A DNA stretch of 64,000 bases from Flavobacterium zhairuonense (GCF_004352915.1 NZ_SJSY01000065.1:1-64000); one strand, 5' to 3'; counted from the stretch's first letter, positions 9,337 to 20,000 are shown. A program made the numbers and translations. Notes: generated by a model from the letters alone, not told the origin.

Positions 9337-9669
9337 CTAAAATCCTAGGTCTCTTTCGATTTCTTCCATTTCGATTATATCATGTGCTTCCAAAAGTGAA
9401 GGAACCACAACCAGTTTATCTGAAATAGCGTTAAAATCAAGATCAGTAGCCACAATTACAAATGATTTTTTTGCTTTTTTTTGTTGTTTTGAAAGCGGTA
9501 AAAAAAGCTTCAAATCATTTTCTGTCAAAGCCGAATCAGATGAAAGATCGATTATAATATTATGTTTTTCAAAAGTCTTAATTTGTTGCGTCACTTTTTC
9601 CAAGAAAGAATTTACATCTCCTTGTGTATCTTTAATGGTAACGGTATGTCCTTTTTGATCTACTTTCAT
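9337..9669 (-). CDS. small STAS-like protein upstream of rnz
   Basis: This 110-residue soluble protein has no signal peptide or membrane segment. Alternating short strands and helices, with IIIDLSSDSALTENDLKLFLPLSKQQK followed by SFVIVATDLDF, resemble the fold of STAS/anti-sigma-factor antagonists, but no phosphorylatable Ser is convincingly placed. It sits directly upstream of rnz on the same strand, so the two are likely co-expressed. Genes of this type next to rnz are sometimes labelled 'ribonuclease Z' by annotation transfer, which the sequence does not support because no metal motifs are present. Function unknown. Confidence 0.75.
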   Translation of the reverse strand: MKVDQKGHTVTIKDTQGDVNSFLEKVTQQIKTFEKHNIIIDLSSDSALTENDLKLFLPLSKQQKKAKKSFVIVATDLDFNAISDKLVVVPSLLEAHDIIEMEEIERDLGF

Positions 9670-9721
9670 TTTATAATTTATGGAGCTAAATATTTTATGC
9701 TAATTTACTAAGTTTTTTTAT

Positions 9722-9838
9722 AGTTTTCAGTCACAGTCACAGTTTTCAGTTACTTGCTATGACTGCAAACCATCGGTTTAAAGAATTTTCAGTCTCAGTT
9801 TCTCTTATAACTGTGTACTGTGACTGTGACTGAAAACT
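9722..9838. repeat. 21-bp perfect inverted repeat downstream of pyrB
   Basis: 9722-9742 (AGTTTTCAGTCACAGTCACA and one more G) is the exact reverse complement of 9818-9838, with a 75-base loop that repeats the CAGTCACAG/CTGTGACTG words. It occupies nearly the whole spacer after pyrB. No obvious terminator tract. Confidence 0.85.
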
Positions 9839-9841
9839 AAT

Positions 9842-10771
9842 TTATTGCTGAATCTTAGAAGCCAGCAAATAAATAATCGCCATTCTAATAGCAACTCCAT
9901 TCTCCACCTGATTCAAAATCACAGAGTGATCAGAATCCGCCACTTCAGAAGTAATCTCTACTCCTCTATTGATTGGTCCTGGGTGCATGATTACGATTTC
10001 TTTTCCAAGCGAATCCAAAAGCGGTTTGTCTACTCCATATTGCTGAGCGTACTCGCGTGTTGATGGGAAGAAATTCACATCCATACGCTCGTTTTGTACA
10101 CGAAGCATATTCGCAACATCGCACCATTCTAATGCTTTTCTTAAATTTGGTTCAACCGTAACACCAAGCGATTCAATATATCTCGGAATCAATGTTTTTG
10201 GTCCGCAAACTTTTACTTCAGCGCCTTGCATTTGCAAAGCATATATATTAGATAAGGCAACTCTCGAATGCAGAATATCGCCCACAATAACTACTTTTTT
10301 TCCAGCAACATCACCCAATTTTTCTCTTATAGAATAACTGTCCAATAAAGCCTGAGTTGGATGTTCATGCGCTCCGTCTCCTGCGTTTACGATGCTTGCT
10401 TTGACATTTTTAGATAAAAAATAAGCCGCTCCGGGATTAGAGTGGCGCATTACAACCATATCCACTTTCATCGAAAGGATATTATTTACAGTATCAATCA
10501 AGGTCTCTCCTTTTTTAACCGATGACTGAGCTGCAGAAAAACTGATTACATCAGCAGATAAACGTTTCTGCGCTAATTCAAAAGAGAGTTTAGTTCTGGT
10601 ACTGTTTTCGAAGAAAATATTGGCAATAGTAATATCTCGTAATGAAGGAACTTTTTTAATCGGTCTGTTAATGACTTCTTTAAAATGATCTGCCGTTTCA
10701 AAAATCAGGTTAATATCATTCTCGTTGATATATTTAATTCCTAATAAATGATTTACGCTTAATTCTTTCAT
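9842..10771 (-). CDS. pyrB: aspartate carbamoyltransferase catalytic subunit
   Basis: This 309-residue protein has the standard ATCase length. It catalyses carbamoyl phosphate + aspartate to carbamoyl aspartate in pyrimidine synthesis. The carbamoyl-phosphate loop FFENSTRTKLSFE is present, with HPTQALLD, GDILHSRVALSN, and the C-terminal MHPGPINRGVEI aspartate-domain motif. pyrR lies 110 bases upstream on the same strand, an arrangement typical of pyr genes and suggesting joint control by uridine nucleotides. No pyrI regulatory subunit gene is adjacent. Confidence 0.97.
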   Translation of the reverse strand: MKELSVNHLLGIKYINENDINLIFETADHFKEVINRPIKKVPSLRDITIANIFFENSTRTKLSFELAQKRLSADVISFSAAQSSVKKGETLIDTVNNILSMKVDMVVMRHSNPGAAYFLSKNVKASIVNAGDGAHEHPTQALLDSYSIREKLGDVAGKKVVIVGDILHSRVALSNIYALQMQGAEVKVCGPKTLIPRYIESLGVTVEPNLRKALEWCDVANMLRVQNERMDVNFFPSTREYAQQYGVDKPLLDSLGKEIVIMHPGPINRGVEITSEVADSDHSVILNQVENGVAIRMAIIYLLASKIQQ

Positions 10772-10798
10772 TTGTATTGTTTATTTGTTTAATCGTTG

Positions 10799-10861
10799 AA
10801 TTGTTTAATCGTTTTTTTTTTGTCAAATCGCTTAGTCGGTGTTATTACCGATTAAACAATT
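10799..10861. repeat. 13-bp inverted repeat between pyrR and pyrB
   Basis: AATTGTTTAATCG (10799-10811) is the exact reverse complement of 10849-10861. Extra TTTAATCG/CGATTAAAC words lie on either side. I looked for a PyrR-type attenuator (anti-terminator plus terminator) here and found only this simple repeat; a ten-T tract (10812-10821) sits inside the loop. Confidence 0.75.
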
Positions 10862-10881
10862 AACCGGTTAACCGATTAAAC

Positions 10882-11421
10882 TTAATTCGTCACTAGGTGA
10901 ACAACATCTTCACCATCATTTTCTTTCCAGCTTACAATTACTTTTTCACCATTAATAGCATCTACCTGACGGCCTCTGTAATCGGGCTGAATTGGCAAAT
11001 GACGGCTGAAACGTCTGTCAATTAAAACCAATAATTCAATTTCTGAAGGTCTTCCAAAAGATTGAATGGCAGTTAACGCAGAACGAATGCTTCTTCCTGT
11101 AAACAAAACGTCATCTATAAAAATGACTTTTTTGTCTTCGACTATAAAATTGATTTGGGTTTTATTGGCTTCAAGCGGTTTATCAGTACGACGGAAATCA
11201 TCTCTAAAAAAAGTGATGTCCAGATATCCTAAAGAAATTTCAGGAACCTTGTATTCGTTTTCTAATATTTGTTTTAAACGTTCAGCTAAAAAAACGCCTC
11301 TTGGCTGAATTCCAACTAAAATAGTTTCAGAGAAATCAAGATGTTTTTCGATTAACTGACAAGCCAAACGATGGAGTATGATAGTAACTTCTTTCGAATT
11401 AAGTAATACTTTTTGACTCAT
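10882..11421 (-). CDS. pyrR: PyrR bifunctional regulator / uracil phosphoribosyltransferase
   Basis: The protein is 179 residues from the ATG at 11419-11421 and starts MSQKVLLNSKEVTIIL, the usual PyrR length. The PRPP-binding loop VIFIDDVLFTGRSIRSALTA is clear, as are GIQPRGVFLAERL and the C-terminal LVTN. In other bacteria PyrR binds pyr mRNA and has weak UPRTase activity. The same frame is open upstream to 11520, but a TAnnTTTG promoter box at 11446-11453 lies between the two possible starts. A transcript from it would begin near 11440, so the shorter form is right. Confidence 0.95.
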   Translation of the reverse strand: MSQKVLLNSKEVTIILHRLACQLIEKHLDFSETILVGIQPRGVFLAERLKQILENEYKVPEISLGYLDITFFRDDFRRTDKPLEANKTQINFIVEDKKVIFIDDVLFTGRSIRSALTAIQSFGRPSEIELLVLIDRRFSRHLPIQPDYRGRQVDAINGEKVIVSWKENDGEDVVHLVTN

Positions 11422-11445
11422 AAGTGATTGTAATGTTTGGTTGCG

Positions 11446-11453
11446 CAAATATA
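11446..11453 (-). promoter_or_regulatory. pyrR promoter -7 box (TATATTTG)
   Basis: On the minus strand TATATTTG matches the Bacteroidota -7 consensus TAnnTTTG exactly and lies 24 bases before the pyrR ATG. No convincing -33 TTG at the usual spacing. Confidence 0.6.
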
Positions 11454-11680
11454 CGGAATCTGATTTTATTTGTTGGGGTGTTGAGTGGGGATTTTTTCTT
11501 GATTTCTTACAGACCTTCATCGATACAAAATTTTTCTAATCAACCAACAATTGATTTATTTTTCCAAATAAATCTAATTTTTCTTCTCAGTTTAATTTTT
11601 TAAAATTTATTTTAGCTTAATAATTTTATTAAAATATTTATTTTAATCCATTTCTCTTACTTACAAATAAAATCAAACAC

Positions 11681-12430
11681 ATGAAAGATATTCTAGAGGG
11701 AACAACAAAGTTACTGACTGAATCAATTAACTTAATCGGAGATAGTTTACTTGAAAAAGTAATATTTGTTGGAGGCTGGGGCCCATATCTTCGTCATCAA
11801 GATGTACATCCAGGAACAAAGGATGTTGATATACTGTTCCCAATGAATTATTCTCCCAAAGAAATTGAAAAAGTAATAGAAAATTTTCTTCAAAATAGTT
11901 TTTATATTAGTGCAAAACACGATTTCCAATTATGCAGAGCATATGAAATTGGAGAACGAACATATATTTTTAATGTAGATCTTTTGCATCCAACTGAAGG
12001 AAAAGTACAAAAGATAGATTTTATTGATATAATGAATTTAGATGTGACTGTTGATGGAGTAAAAGTAAAAACCGTTCTTACAATAAACATATTGCATGGA
12101 GATTTAATTCATTCTGAACAATTGGTTGACAAGATAAATTTTTCGGGGAAAATTATAAATGTATTGGATGGTGCAGGAATTGTAATTTCAAAACTTAGTG
12201 CATGTCATAATAAAAAAAGGCCTAGAGATATTTTTGATATTTACTTATCTCTTAAAGAACCAAATACAATTGAAAAGGTCAAATATTTATCAACTATTAG
12301 TTATTCAATTAATGAGGAGCTAGAAAATTATCGTGCTTTATTGAAAAAGAATTGGGCTGACTATGAAGCAAGTTTGCGACTCTTCAAAGTTGAAGACCCA
12401 AATGCTTTAAAATTCTTACTTATCGAATAA
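11681..12430 (+). CDS. nucleotidyltransferase-fold protein (MNT/AbiEii-like)
   Basis: This 249-residue cytoplasmic protein has the minimal nucleotidyltransferase signature: FVGGWGPYLR (GG at 31-32), then GTKDVDIL with the paired acidic residues D48 and D50. A later SACHNKKRPRDIFDIYLSL helix (about 178-196) matches the R-x-KD-x-xD tail of AbiEii/MNT-type proteins. The family includes antitoxins that AMPylate HEPN RNases and toxins that nucleotidylate tRNA. The gene is followed 120 bases later by a HEPN-motif gene on the same strand. It is AT-rich, and its flanks are core genes on the opposite strand, which suggests acquisition by transfer. Fold fairly sure; role inferred. Confidence 0.75.
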   Translation: MKDILEGTTKLLTESINLIGDSLLEKVIFVGGWGPYLRHQDVHPGTKDVDILFPMNYSPKEIEKVIENFLQNSFYISAKHDFQLCRAYEIGERTYIFNVDLLHPTEGKVQKIDFIDIMNLDVTVDGVKVKTVLTINILHGDLIHSEQLVDKINFSGKIINVLDGAGIVISKLSACHNKKRPRDIFDIYLSLKEPNTIEKVKYLSTISYSINEELENYRALLKKNWADYEASLRLFKVEDPNALKFLLIE

Positions 12431-12550
12431 TTAAATAATTATTATACAATTACCTATTGAAGTAGCTCACAAAGTTTTTTAAAGGTAAAATTTTCTTTTT
12501 TAAATTTAGATTTTCTACTAAAGAATTGAATATAAATAAAAACCTTATAA

Positions 12551-13522
12551 ATGATAAAAACCAAAAGTTTTGCTACGATTTTTCACATACAAGTTGAAAA
12601 AAAACTTGATCAATTATTAATAAAAGACAATTTCAATCTTCGCATTTTAAGTGATAATAAAATCGTTAAAAACATTTTAGACATTAGGGACGTACGTAAA
12701 ATAATTGGCCTAAACGAAGCTCAAGCTTTAGAAGAATCAAATTGTATTTTCTATAAAGAAGAAGATTATGATACAACACCAGAAAATTTTAATGACAGAG
12801 CATGTTTGATCGGAACATTACTTTTAATTGAAATGTTTTATCATGCGCTCTGGTTAATTAAGGATAACTCTGTACATTGCGAATTAGCGCATTTGTTTTA
12901 TGAAGAAGAAAAACGTTATGCAATACATTCAAATTTTTGGAGTTCATCATACACCAATTCACTAGGAATAGTAGAAACTACAAGTTTTTCGAATGAAGAA
13001 ATTGATGAAGCGATTAAACTTTACCCATTAATACTGATTACAAATCAACATGAAAATCCTCTATCGAACAACTCAATAAGAATAACTTCAAAAACATCAA
13101 GACTTTCAAGAGCCTTTTTCTTCATTCAATCAGCCAGAAGTACGATTGATATTGGAACAAAGATTTCTATCTACTGTTCAGTATTGGAGAGTATTTTTTC
13201 TGTCTCAACTTCTGAATTAAAACATCGTCTGTCTGAAACCATTGCATTTTTCCTTGAAAAAGATTATGAAAATAAAAAAAGAGTTTATAAAATTTTGCAA
13301 AATGCTTATGATGTTAGATCATCTGTTGTTCACGGAGACGGGATTCAATCTAAATTTTTAAAAAATGATGGTGAATTATTACTGCAAACGGCATTAAATA
13401 CTGACGAAATTATTAGAAGATGTATGCGCAAAATCATTGAAGATTCAAATCTATATGATTTATTTACAGTTAAAACCCGAGATGAAGTTTCTGAATACTT
13501 ACAAAATCTTATTTTCAATTAA
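12551..13522 (+). CDS. Apea/HEPN-type protein with Rx4H motif
   Basis: This 323-residue protein has no signal peptide. The first half (1-180) is not recognised. The second half (about 180-300) is helical and contains YDVRSSVVHGDG, with R256 and H261 giving the R-x4-H motif of HEPN RNases in the arrangement seen in Apea-like HEPN domains (RxxxVHG). KTSRLSRAFFFIQSAR and the long helix before it fit the same domain. HEPN proteins cut RNA in many toxin-antitoxin and abortive-infection systems. Preceded by the nucleotidyltransferase-fold gene at 11681-12430. The motif is visible; RNase activity and pairing are inference. Confidence 0.7.
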   Translation: MIKTKSFATIFHIQVEKKLDQLLIKDNFNLRILSDNKIVKNILDIRDVRKIIGLNEAQALEESNCIFYKEEDYDTTPENFNDRACLIGTLLLIEMFYHALWLIKDNSVHCELAHLFYEEEKRYAIHSNFWSSSYTNSLGIVETTSFSNEEIDEAIKLYPLILITNQHENPLSNNSIRITSKTSRLSRAFFFIQSARSTIDIGTKISIYCSVLESIFSVSTSELKHRLSETIAFFLEKDYENKKRVYKILQNAYDVRSSVVHGDGIQSKFLKNDGELLLQTALNTDEIIRRCMRKIIEDSNLYDLFTVKTRDEVSEYLQNLIFN

Positions 13523-13659
13523 CTAAATAAAAATTTCTTTAATAGCTTGTAAATAATTAATATTGGACTCCAAATCCTAAAACATTTCCCAAAAATTCTA
13601 TAACACATTTTCCTGATTCCTGAAGTAATTTTAAATATCAATTTAAAACATCAGAAGTC

Positions 13660-13833
13660 ATGCAAAATAAAATACTAAGATTGTTAATGGTATTTGTAAT
13701 ACTGTTTTCATTTACAAGCTGTGAAGTTATTGGAGACATTTTTAAAGCCGGAATGGGATTCGGAATTTTTATCGTAATTTTTATTATTGCGATTATTATC
13801 TGGATTTTCGCTAAAATGTTCGGTAGTAAATAG
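13660..13833 (+). CDS. small lipoprotein/membrane protein (57 aa)
   Basis: A 57-residue reading frame runs ATG to TAG. It encodes a lipoprotein-type signal (MQNKILRLLMVFVILFSFTSC, lipobox FTSC with Cys21) followed by a second hydrophobic helix (FGIFIVIFIIAIIIWIFA) and a short basic tail. Coding evidence is the complete lipobox, strong hydrophobic periodicity and a terminator starting 21 bases after the stop. Small proteins of this kind are common in Flavobacterium and sometimes carry misleading enzyme names; I assign no function. Confidence 0.7.
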   Translation: MQNKILRLLMVFVILFSFTSCEVIGDIFKAGMGFGIFIVIFIIAIIIWIFAKMFGSK

Positions 13834-13854
13834 TAGTAAAATAAACAAATAAAA

Positions 13855-13896
13855 AATCCCAAATTCCAATTTTTATAGCTGGGATTGTTTTTTTTT
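13855..13896 (+). terminator. terminator of the small lipoprotein gene
   Basis: AATCCCA (13855-13861) pairs with TGGGATT (13880-13886) across an 18-base loop and is followed by GTTTTTTTTT. Confidence 0.7.
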
Positions 13897-13955
13897 GCCA
13901 CGAATTACACAAATTAGCACAAATTTAATTCGTGGAAATTCGTGCAATTAGTGGC
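13897..13955. repeat. GCCAC...GTGGC imperfect palindrome
   Basis: The sequence starts GCCACGAATTACACAAATT and ends AAATTCGTGCAATTAGTGGC, so the ends form an inverted repeat, with an internal AATTCGTGG/CCACGAATT pair. Related words (AATTTCACAA / TTGTGAAATT) recur at 44865-44910. It looks like a dispersed Flavobacterium intergenic palindrome. Confidence 0.6.
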
Positions 13956-13972
13956 TATATTTTTAAACATAA

Positions 13973-14014
13973 AAAAATCCCAAACTCCAGTCTAATTTGG
14001 AATTTGGGATTTTT
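13973..14014 (-). terminator. bidirectional terminator downstream of the ABC-F gene
   Basis: A long stem pairs AAAAATCCCAAACTCCA with TGGAATTTGGGATTTTT (one mismatch). It has T runs on both strands, about 20 bases past the ABC-F stop codon. Confidence 0.85.
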
Positions 14015-14035
14015 AATATATTGGAATTTCAAAAA

Positions 14036-15712
<1,677 letters not shown>

Positions 15713-15752
15713 GATGCAAAGGTGCTAAGGTTTTTTGTGCTGATGAAGGTTT

Positions 15753-15963
15753 CTCGCAAAGGCGCGAAGGCGCAGAGTTTTTTTTTCTAAGTTAATTACC
15801 ACGTAGTCTTGTCATTTCGAGGAACGAGAAATCACACGCGGGATTCCGCATGCAAAATCACTAATCTTTGTAGAGTTTCTAGTGTGATTTCTCGTTCCTC
15901 GAAATGACAAACTGTATCTTAAAATAAATGAATAAAAACTTTGCGACTTCGCGACTTTGCGAG
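15753..15963. repeat. nested inverted-repeat element between ABC-F and TlpA-like genes
   Basis: The inner arms, 15810-15837 and 15882-15909, are perfect 28-bp reverse complements (GTCATTTCGAGGAACGAG core) around a 44-base loop. The outer arms, 15753-15777 and 15939-15963, are imperfect 25-bp reverse complements built on CTCGCAAAGGCGCGAAGG. The core motif is one I know as recurrent in Flavobacteriaceae intergenic DNA. No reading frame is inside it. Confidence 0.9.
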
Positions 15964-15974
15964 ATTAATTTAAC

Positions 15975-16748
15975 TTACAGCTTACTTTCTTTAGCCAAAG
16001 CCACTTCTAAACTTTCAAAATTTGGAAGCACTTTCGAAATAATTCCTTCTTTGTTGATAATAAAATGTGTTGGAAATGAATTCAACTGTAAAGATTCATT
16101 CATATAGTCTTTCATATCTGGAATTACAGAATAGGATAATGGTTTTCTCGCTAAAAACGTTTTTAACTGTTCTGGTGAATCTTCGGCTAAACTCATAAAA
16201 ACAATGTCTTTTCTGTCTTTGTATTCGTCAACCAATTTATTGACTTGAGGAAATTCTCTAATGCAAGGCGTACAGTGAATGTACCAGCATTTTATAACAA
16301 TGATTTTTCCTTTCATGGATTCATTTGTTACCAGATTTCCGTTTAAATCTTTAAATGAAAATTTTGGGAAAGCCGTTCCTTCCATTTTGTAGTTTTTAAA
16401 AGCATCAAAACCAATTTGGTTGATTGTCGCTTTTATGCTTGTATCCGTTTTTGGCTGAATTTTGAATAGTTTATAAACATAGATGCTTTCTTCGGATTTT
16501 AATCGAATTGGAATGAAATTTCCATTTGCCAATTGATCCAAAAAAGCTTCTTTTGAGATTTCTTTTGATTCAGCATCTAGCGCCGTAAAATCTCTAGAAA
16601 GCATTATTTTTTTACTTTGATAAGCTGACCAATCAGTAAAGTTTTTTTGAATTTGGATTGGATCAACTTCAGGATTTCCGAATTTATTTTGACTGAAAGT
16701 AGAAGTAAAAATGAAAAATGCGATTATAATTGTGAATATTTTTTTCAT
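15975..16748 (-). CDS. TlpA-like thioredoxin-fold disulfide reductase
   Basis: This 257-residue protein has a signal peptide (residues 1-19, before QNKFG) and is likely periplasmic. The C-terminal half is a TlpA/AhpC-TSA thioredoxin domain. It has KIIVIKCWYIHCTPCIREFP with redox cysteines C159 and C162 (CTPC rather than CxPC of the WCxxC type, with HC before it), followed by YSVIPDMKDYMNESL and the cis-Pro region SFPTHFII. It probably keeps exported proteins or cytochrome partners reduced. The N-terminal 120 residues are not recognised. It is monocistronic, with a promoter at 16775-16803. Confidence 0.88.
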   Translation of the reverse strand: MKKIFTIIIAFFIFTSTFSQNKFGNPEVDPIQIQKNFTDWSAYQSKKIMLSRDFTALDAESKEISKEAFLDQLANGNFIPIRLKSEESIYVYKLFKIQPKTDTSIKATINQIGFDAFKNYKMEGTAFPKFSFKDLNGNLVTNESMKGKIIVIKCWYIHCTPCIREFPQVNKLVDEYKDRKDIVFMSLAEDSPEQLKTFLARKPLSYSVIPDMKDYMNESLQLNSFPTHFIINKEGIISKVLPNFESLEVALAKESKL

Positions 16749-16774
16749 GAAGTTTTATGCGATAATTCTAAGAT

Positions 16775-16803
16775 CAAAAATACTGATTTCTTTTTAACTG
16801 CAA
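16775..16803 (-). promoter_or_regulatory. promoter of the TlpA-like gene (TTG-N18-TATTTTTG)
   Basis: On the minus strand TTG (16803-16801) and TATTTTTG (16782-16775) are 18 bases apart, 26 bases before the ATG at 16748. Confidence 0.55.
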
Positions 16804-16906
16804 TGAAAGCAAAAGGTTTTCACTGGAGTTACAAAGGTATCGTCGTGTATTTGTCATCTCTCCTTCGCCGAGATGACAATATTGTGTTTAAATTTAGACA
16901 TAAAAA

Positions 16907-16933
16907 AACCTGGCAATAGAGATTTGCCAGGTT
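16907..16933 (-). terminator. chiA terminator
   Basis: AACCTGGCAA / TTGCCAGGTT is a perfect 10-bp stem with a 7-base loop. On the minus strand it runs straight into TTTTTTT, so it ends the transcript of chiA, whose stop codon is 150 bases upstream of it. Confidence 0.88.
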
Positions 16934-17082
16934 CATAATGCGCTTGTCAAGGAGAAAACCAAATAACAAATCTCCTTAATTCACAGCATTTATTTGAAAT
17001 AAAAATTAGATTAAAAAATAAATAACCAAACTCAATTTTAACCGTCCCAATTTTTTATTTCTAAATTTTCAACCATTTTATT

Positions 17083-20000
17083 CTAGTTTAAAAAGTTCAT
17101 TACTTTATATGATTTTTTGTTTCCTGACTTATCTGTCACAACAACTATAAACAATTGTTTCGTTGAAAAACTTTGGTTATAAAGCACTATTTCTTTGTTG
17201 TTTTGAATATTCTTATGGCTTATAATAGTTTGTCCAATTGTGTTAAATACATCAACTTGAGCAATTTCTTCTACTTCATTTGAAACCGATAAAGCATCAT
17301 TTTTAAAGTAAGTTACAGTATTGCCATTTTTCACTGAAATATCGCCAAGAGCTAAAGTTTTTGCTGCTGATTGCGATGCAAAATATGCTGCATAAGCATT
17401 AGATAATTCAGATGAATTTCCACAAGAAGAAGCATCCCAGTTTACAGACCAAGTCATTAAACCTCTTAAAGAAGGATATGGTCCGCCTGGTTGCATCGTG
17501 TATGTTCTTCCCGAAAAAGTAGTTCCGGTTCTTAAATAATGCATCGCATTAATTCCTTCTGTCGGTGTTAAATAACCGCTACCTGCTGCACTTGGACAAG
17601 CCGGTAGTGCAATAAGAACTTTTGAGGCTGGCAAACCATCAAAATGCATTCCTGTTGTAGCAATATTATAACCTTTTATTACCATATCAGTTAGAGCTGT
17701 AACCATGTTTGATTTCTTAGCTGTTCCATAATATTGGCCATCTAATCCGTTTTCTCCTCCTGTATTATACAATTGCACTGCTAATAAATCCAATTCATTA
17801 CGCAAGTTTTGAATAATTGGCAAGAACGAACCGAAAGTATCGGTATAAGTCGAATATCCTCCTTGTACGTATTGTGTTTCTGGAGCTGCAGTTAATAAAA
17901 ATCCAGGGCCATAGTACGCTTTTAATTCTTTGCAGGCATCTACTATATTTTTTAGTCTTGGATAAGCAGAAATCCCTGCATAAGAAATATCTCTTAATCC
18001 TCCTGCATTGAAATTCATCGATCCGCCTTCAAAATCCAAATCAACTCCATCAAATTGATACTCGTCAATAATTGCTTTTAGGCCATTAACAAAAATATTT
18101 TTCTGAGTTACATTGTCCAAAACAACATGTCCGTTTTGACCTCCAATAGAAACAATAACAGGAACGCCACTGTCTCTTAAGGACTTGATATCATTTTTCA
18201 ACAATTGTTTATTAAAAACACCATTGGTCAAATATCTATTATCATTTGTAGTTAATACTGGCGTATAACCATCGCGATTAACGGTTTCTACGAAAGAATA
18301 ATCCACTACGTTAAACTTCTTTCCTACCATTTGAGAAAAATATAAAAATGGTGCTGAAGTATTCTCCCAAGAATGTGCATACCCTAAAATAATTTTAGAC
18401 GGAAGCGGGATGAATCTATTAGTGCTCACTGGAGCAATTTTAATAGTATTGTTTAGTGTAGTTACAGCAGCTTTATTATCAGTTGCTTTAATTACGACCG
18501 GATAATCCTGATAAGCAGATGGTGTGAAATTATACGTGTAAGTATTATTTGTACCTGCTGTCATATTAAATGTACCTCCGTTTATGGTAATAGTAACACC
18601 TGAAACTGATCCGTCACTATCAACAGCTGTAACGGAAATTGGCACAGCTTGAAAAGTACTTTGGGTTACAGTAGTATTCGATGGTGAAACCCAAGTAATT
18701 GTTGGTAGTGTATTTGGACAGTTTGCACCTGAACAAGTTAATGTAAAACTATATGTTTTTGAATCTGTTTGTCCATTTGATGCAGTAGCCGTTACAGTTA
18801 ACGTATGGCTTTGAGAAAACTGATTTGCTACAGGAGTCCAAGTTGATGTATAAGTTCCCGAAGAATTTGTTGCACTTATGCTTTGTCCGTCTAAACTAAA
18901 TACCACAGAAGAAATTGTAGTAGCATCAGAAGCACTTAATCCAACACTTGCAACAAAATTAATTGATACCCCTAAATTTATAGCAATCGTAGAAGCTGTT
19001 GGCGCTGTAATGGCAACTACTGGTTTAGTCTCAACTACCGCTTGTCTATTAAAATTATAAATCGTTGGCGTTGTTGGAACAGCAAAATTGGCTAAGTTAT
19101 TTGGATAATAAGTCACTTCACCATTTTCCCATGTGTTTAATTTCAAACTTAAAATTTGAGTATAACCTGCTACAACTGAATTATCAAAGCTATAATTTCC
19201 TGATGCATCTGTTGTTGCTAAAACACTTTTCCAATTATGCGTGCTATCTGTCCAAGGCAAAACGATTTCGACTTTTGCACCAGAAACTGGAGTAGTTCCG
19301 TTTTTAACTGATCCACTTATTAAGTTTGTGGCTGCCGCCAATGCTGATTTAGCCGTTGAACTTGTATTAAAATTGTAAACCGTTGGATTTGCAGGAACTG
19401 CAAAATTTGCCAAGTTATTTGGATAGTAATTTACTTCCCCATTTTCCCAAGTATTCAATTTCAAACTTGTAACCGTTGTATAACCTGCTATTACAGAATT
19501 ATCAAAACTGTATTTTCCTTGTGAATCAGTTGCAGCAATAACGCTTTTCCAATTGTGTGTGCTGTCTGTCCATGGTAAAACTATTTCAACTTTAGCACCA
19601 GCAACCGGAGTTGTTCCGTTTTTAACTGTTCCGCTGATTTTATTTGTGCTTACAACAACATCTTGTGCAAAGTTCAATGTTTTATTCGCATTCAAATTAG
19701 AATAAACCGTTGATGCTGGTGTAAATGTTTGTCCCGTTAAAGCTGCAGTTACTGTATAATTTCCGCCAGAAGCTAAAGTCAATGAATAAACTCCACTTGA
19801 ATTAGTTGTTGTAGCAACATTTCCTGCTGTAGAAGACGCTGTAACTGTTACGCCAGAAACCGGAGTTGTTCCGTTAAGAACTGTTCCGCTTACGGTATAA
19901 GTTACAACTGCCGCTCCTTGAGTGAAATTCAACGTTTTGTTTGAATCAATTGCATTATAAACTGTTGAAGCCGGAGTATATGAGAATCCAGATTTTGCAG

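Noticed and set aside
10772..10881. PyrR-dependent attenuator between pyrR and pyrB
   Set aside because: No alternative anti-terminator/terminator pair or GC-rich binding loop; the inverted repeat is A/T-rich and its T run is in the loop.
11422..11520. 33-codon N-terminal extension of PyrR
   Set aside because: It would start upstream of a consensus promoter box (11446-11453), is Lys/Ser-rich and is absent from the family.
13638..13901. 87-codon minus-strand frame opposite the small lipoprotein
   Set aside because: It runs through the plus-strand terminator and its translation is an Ile/Asn-rich shadow; the plus-strand frame has a proper lipobox.
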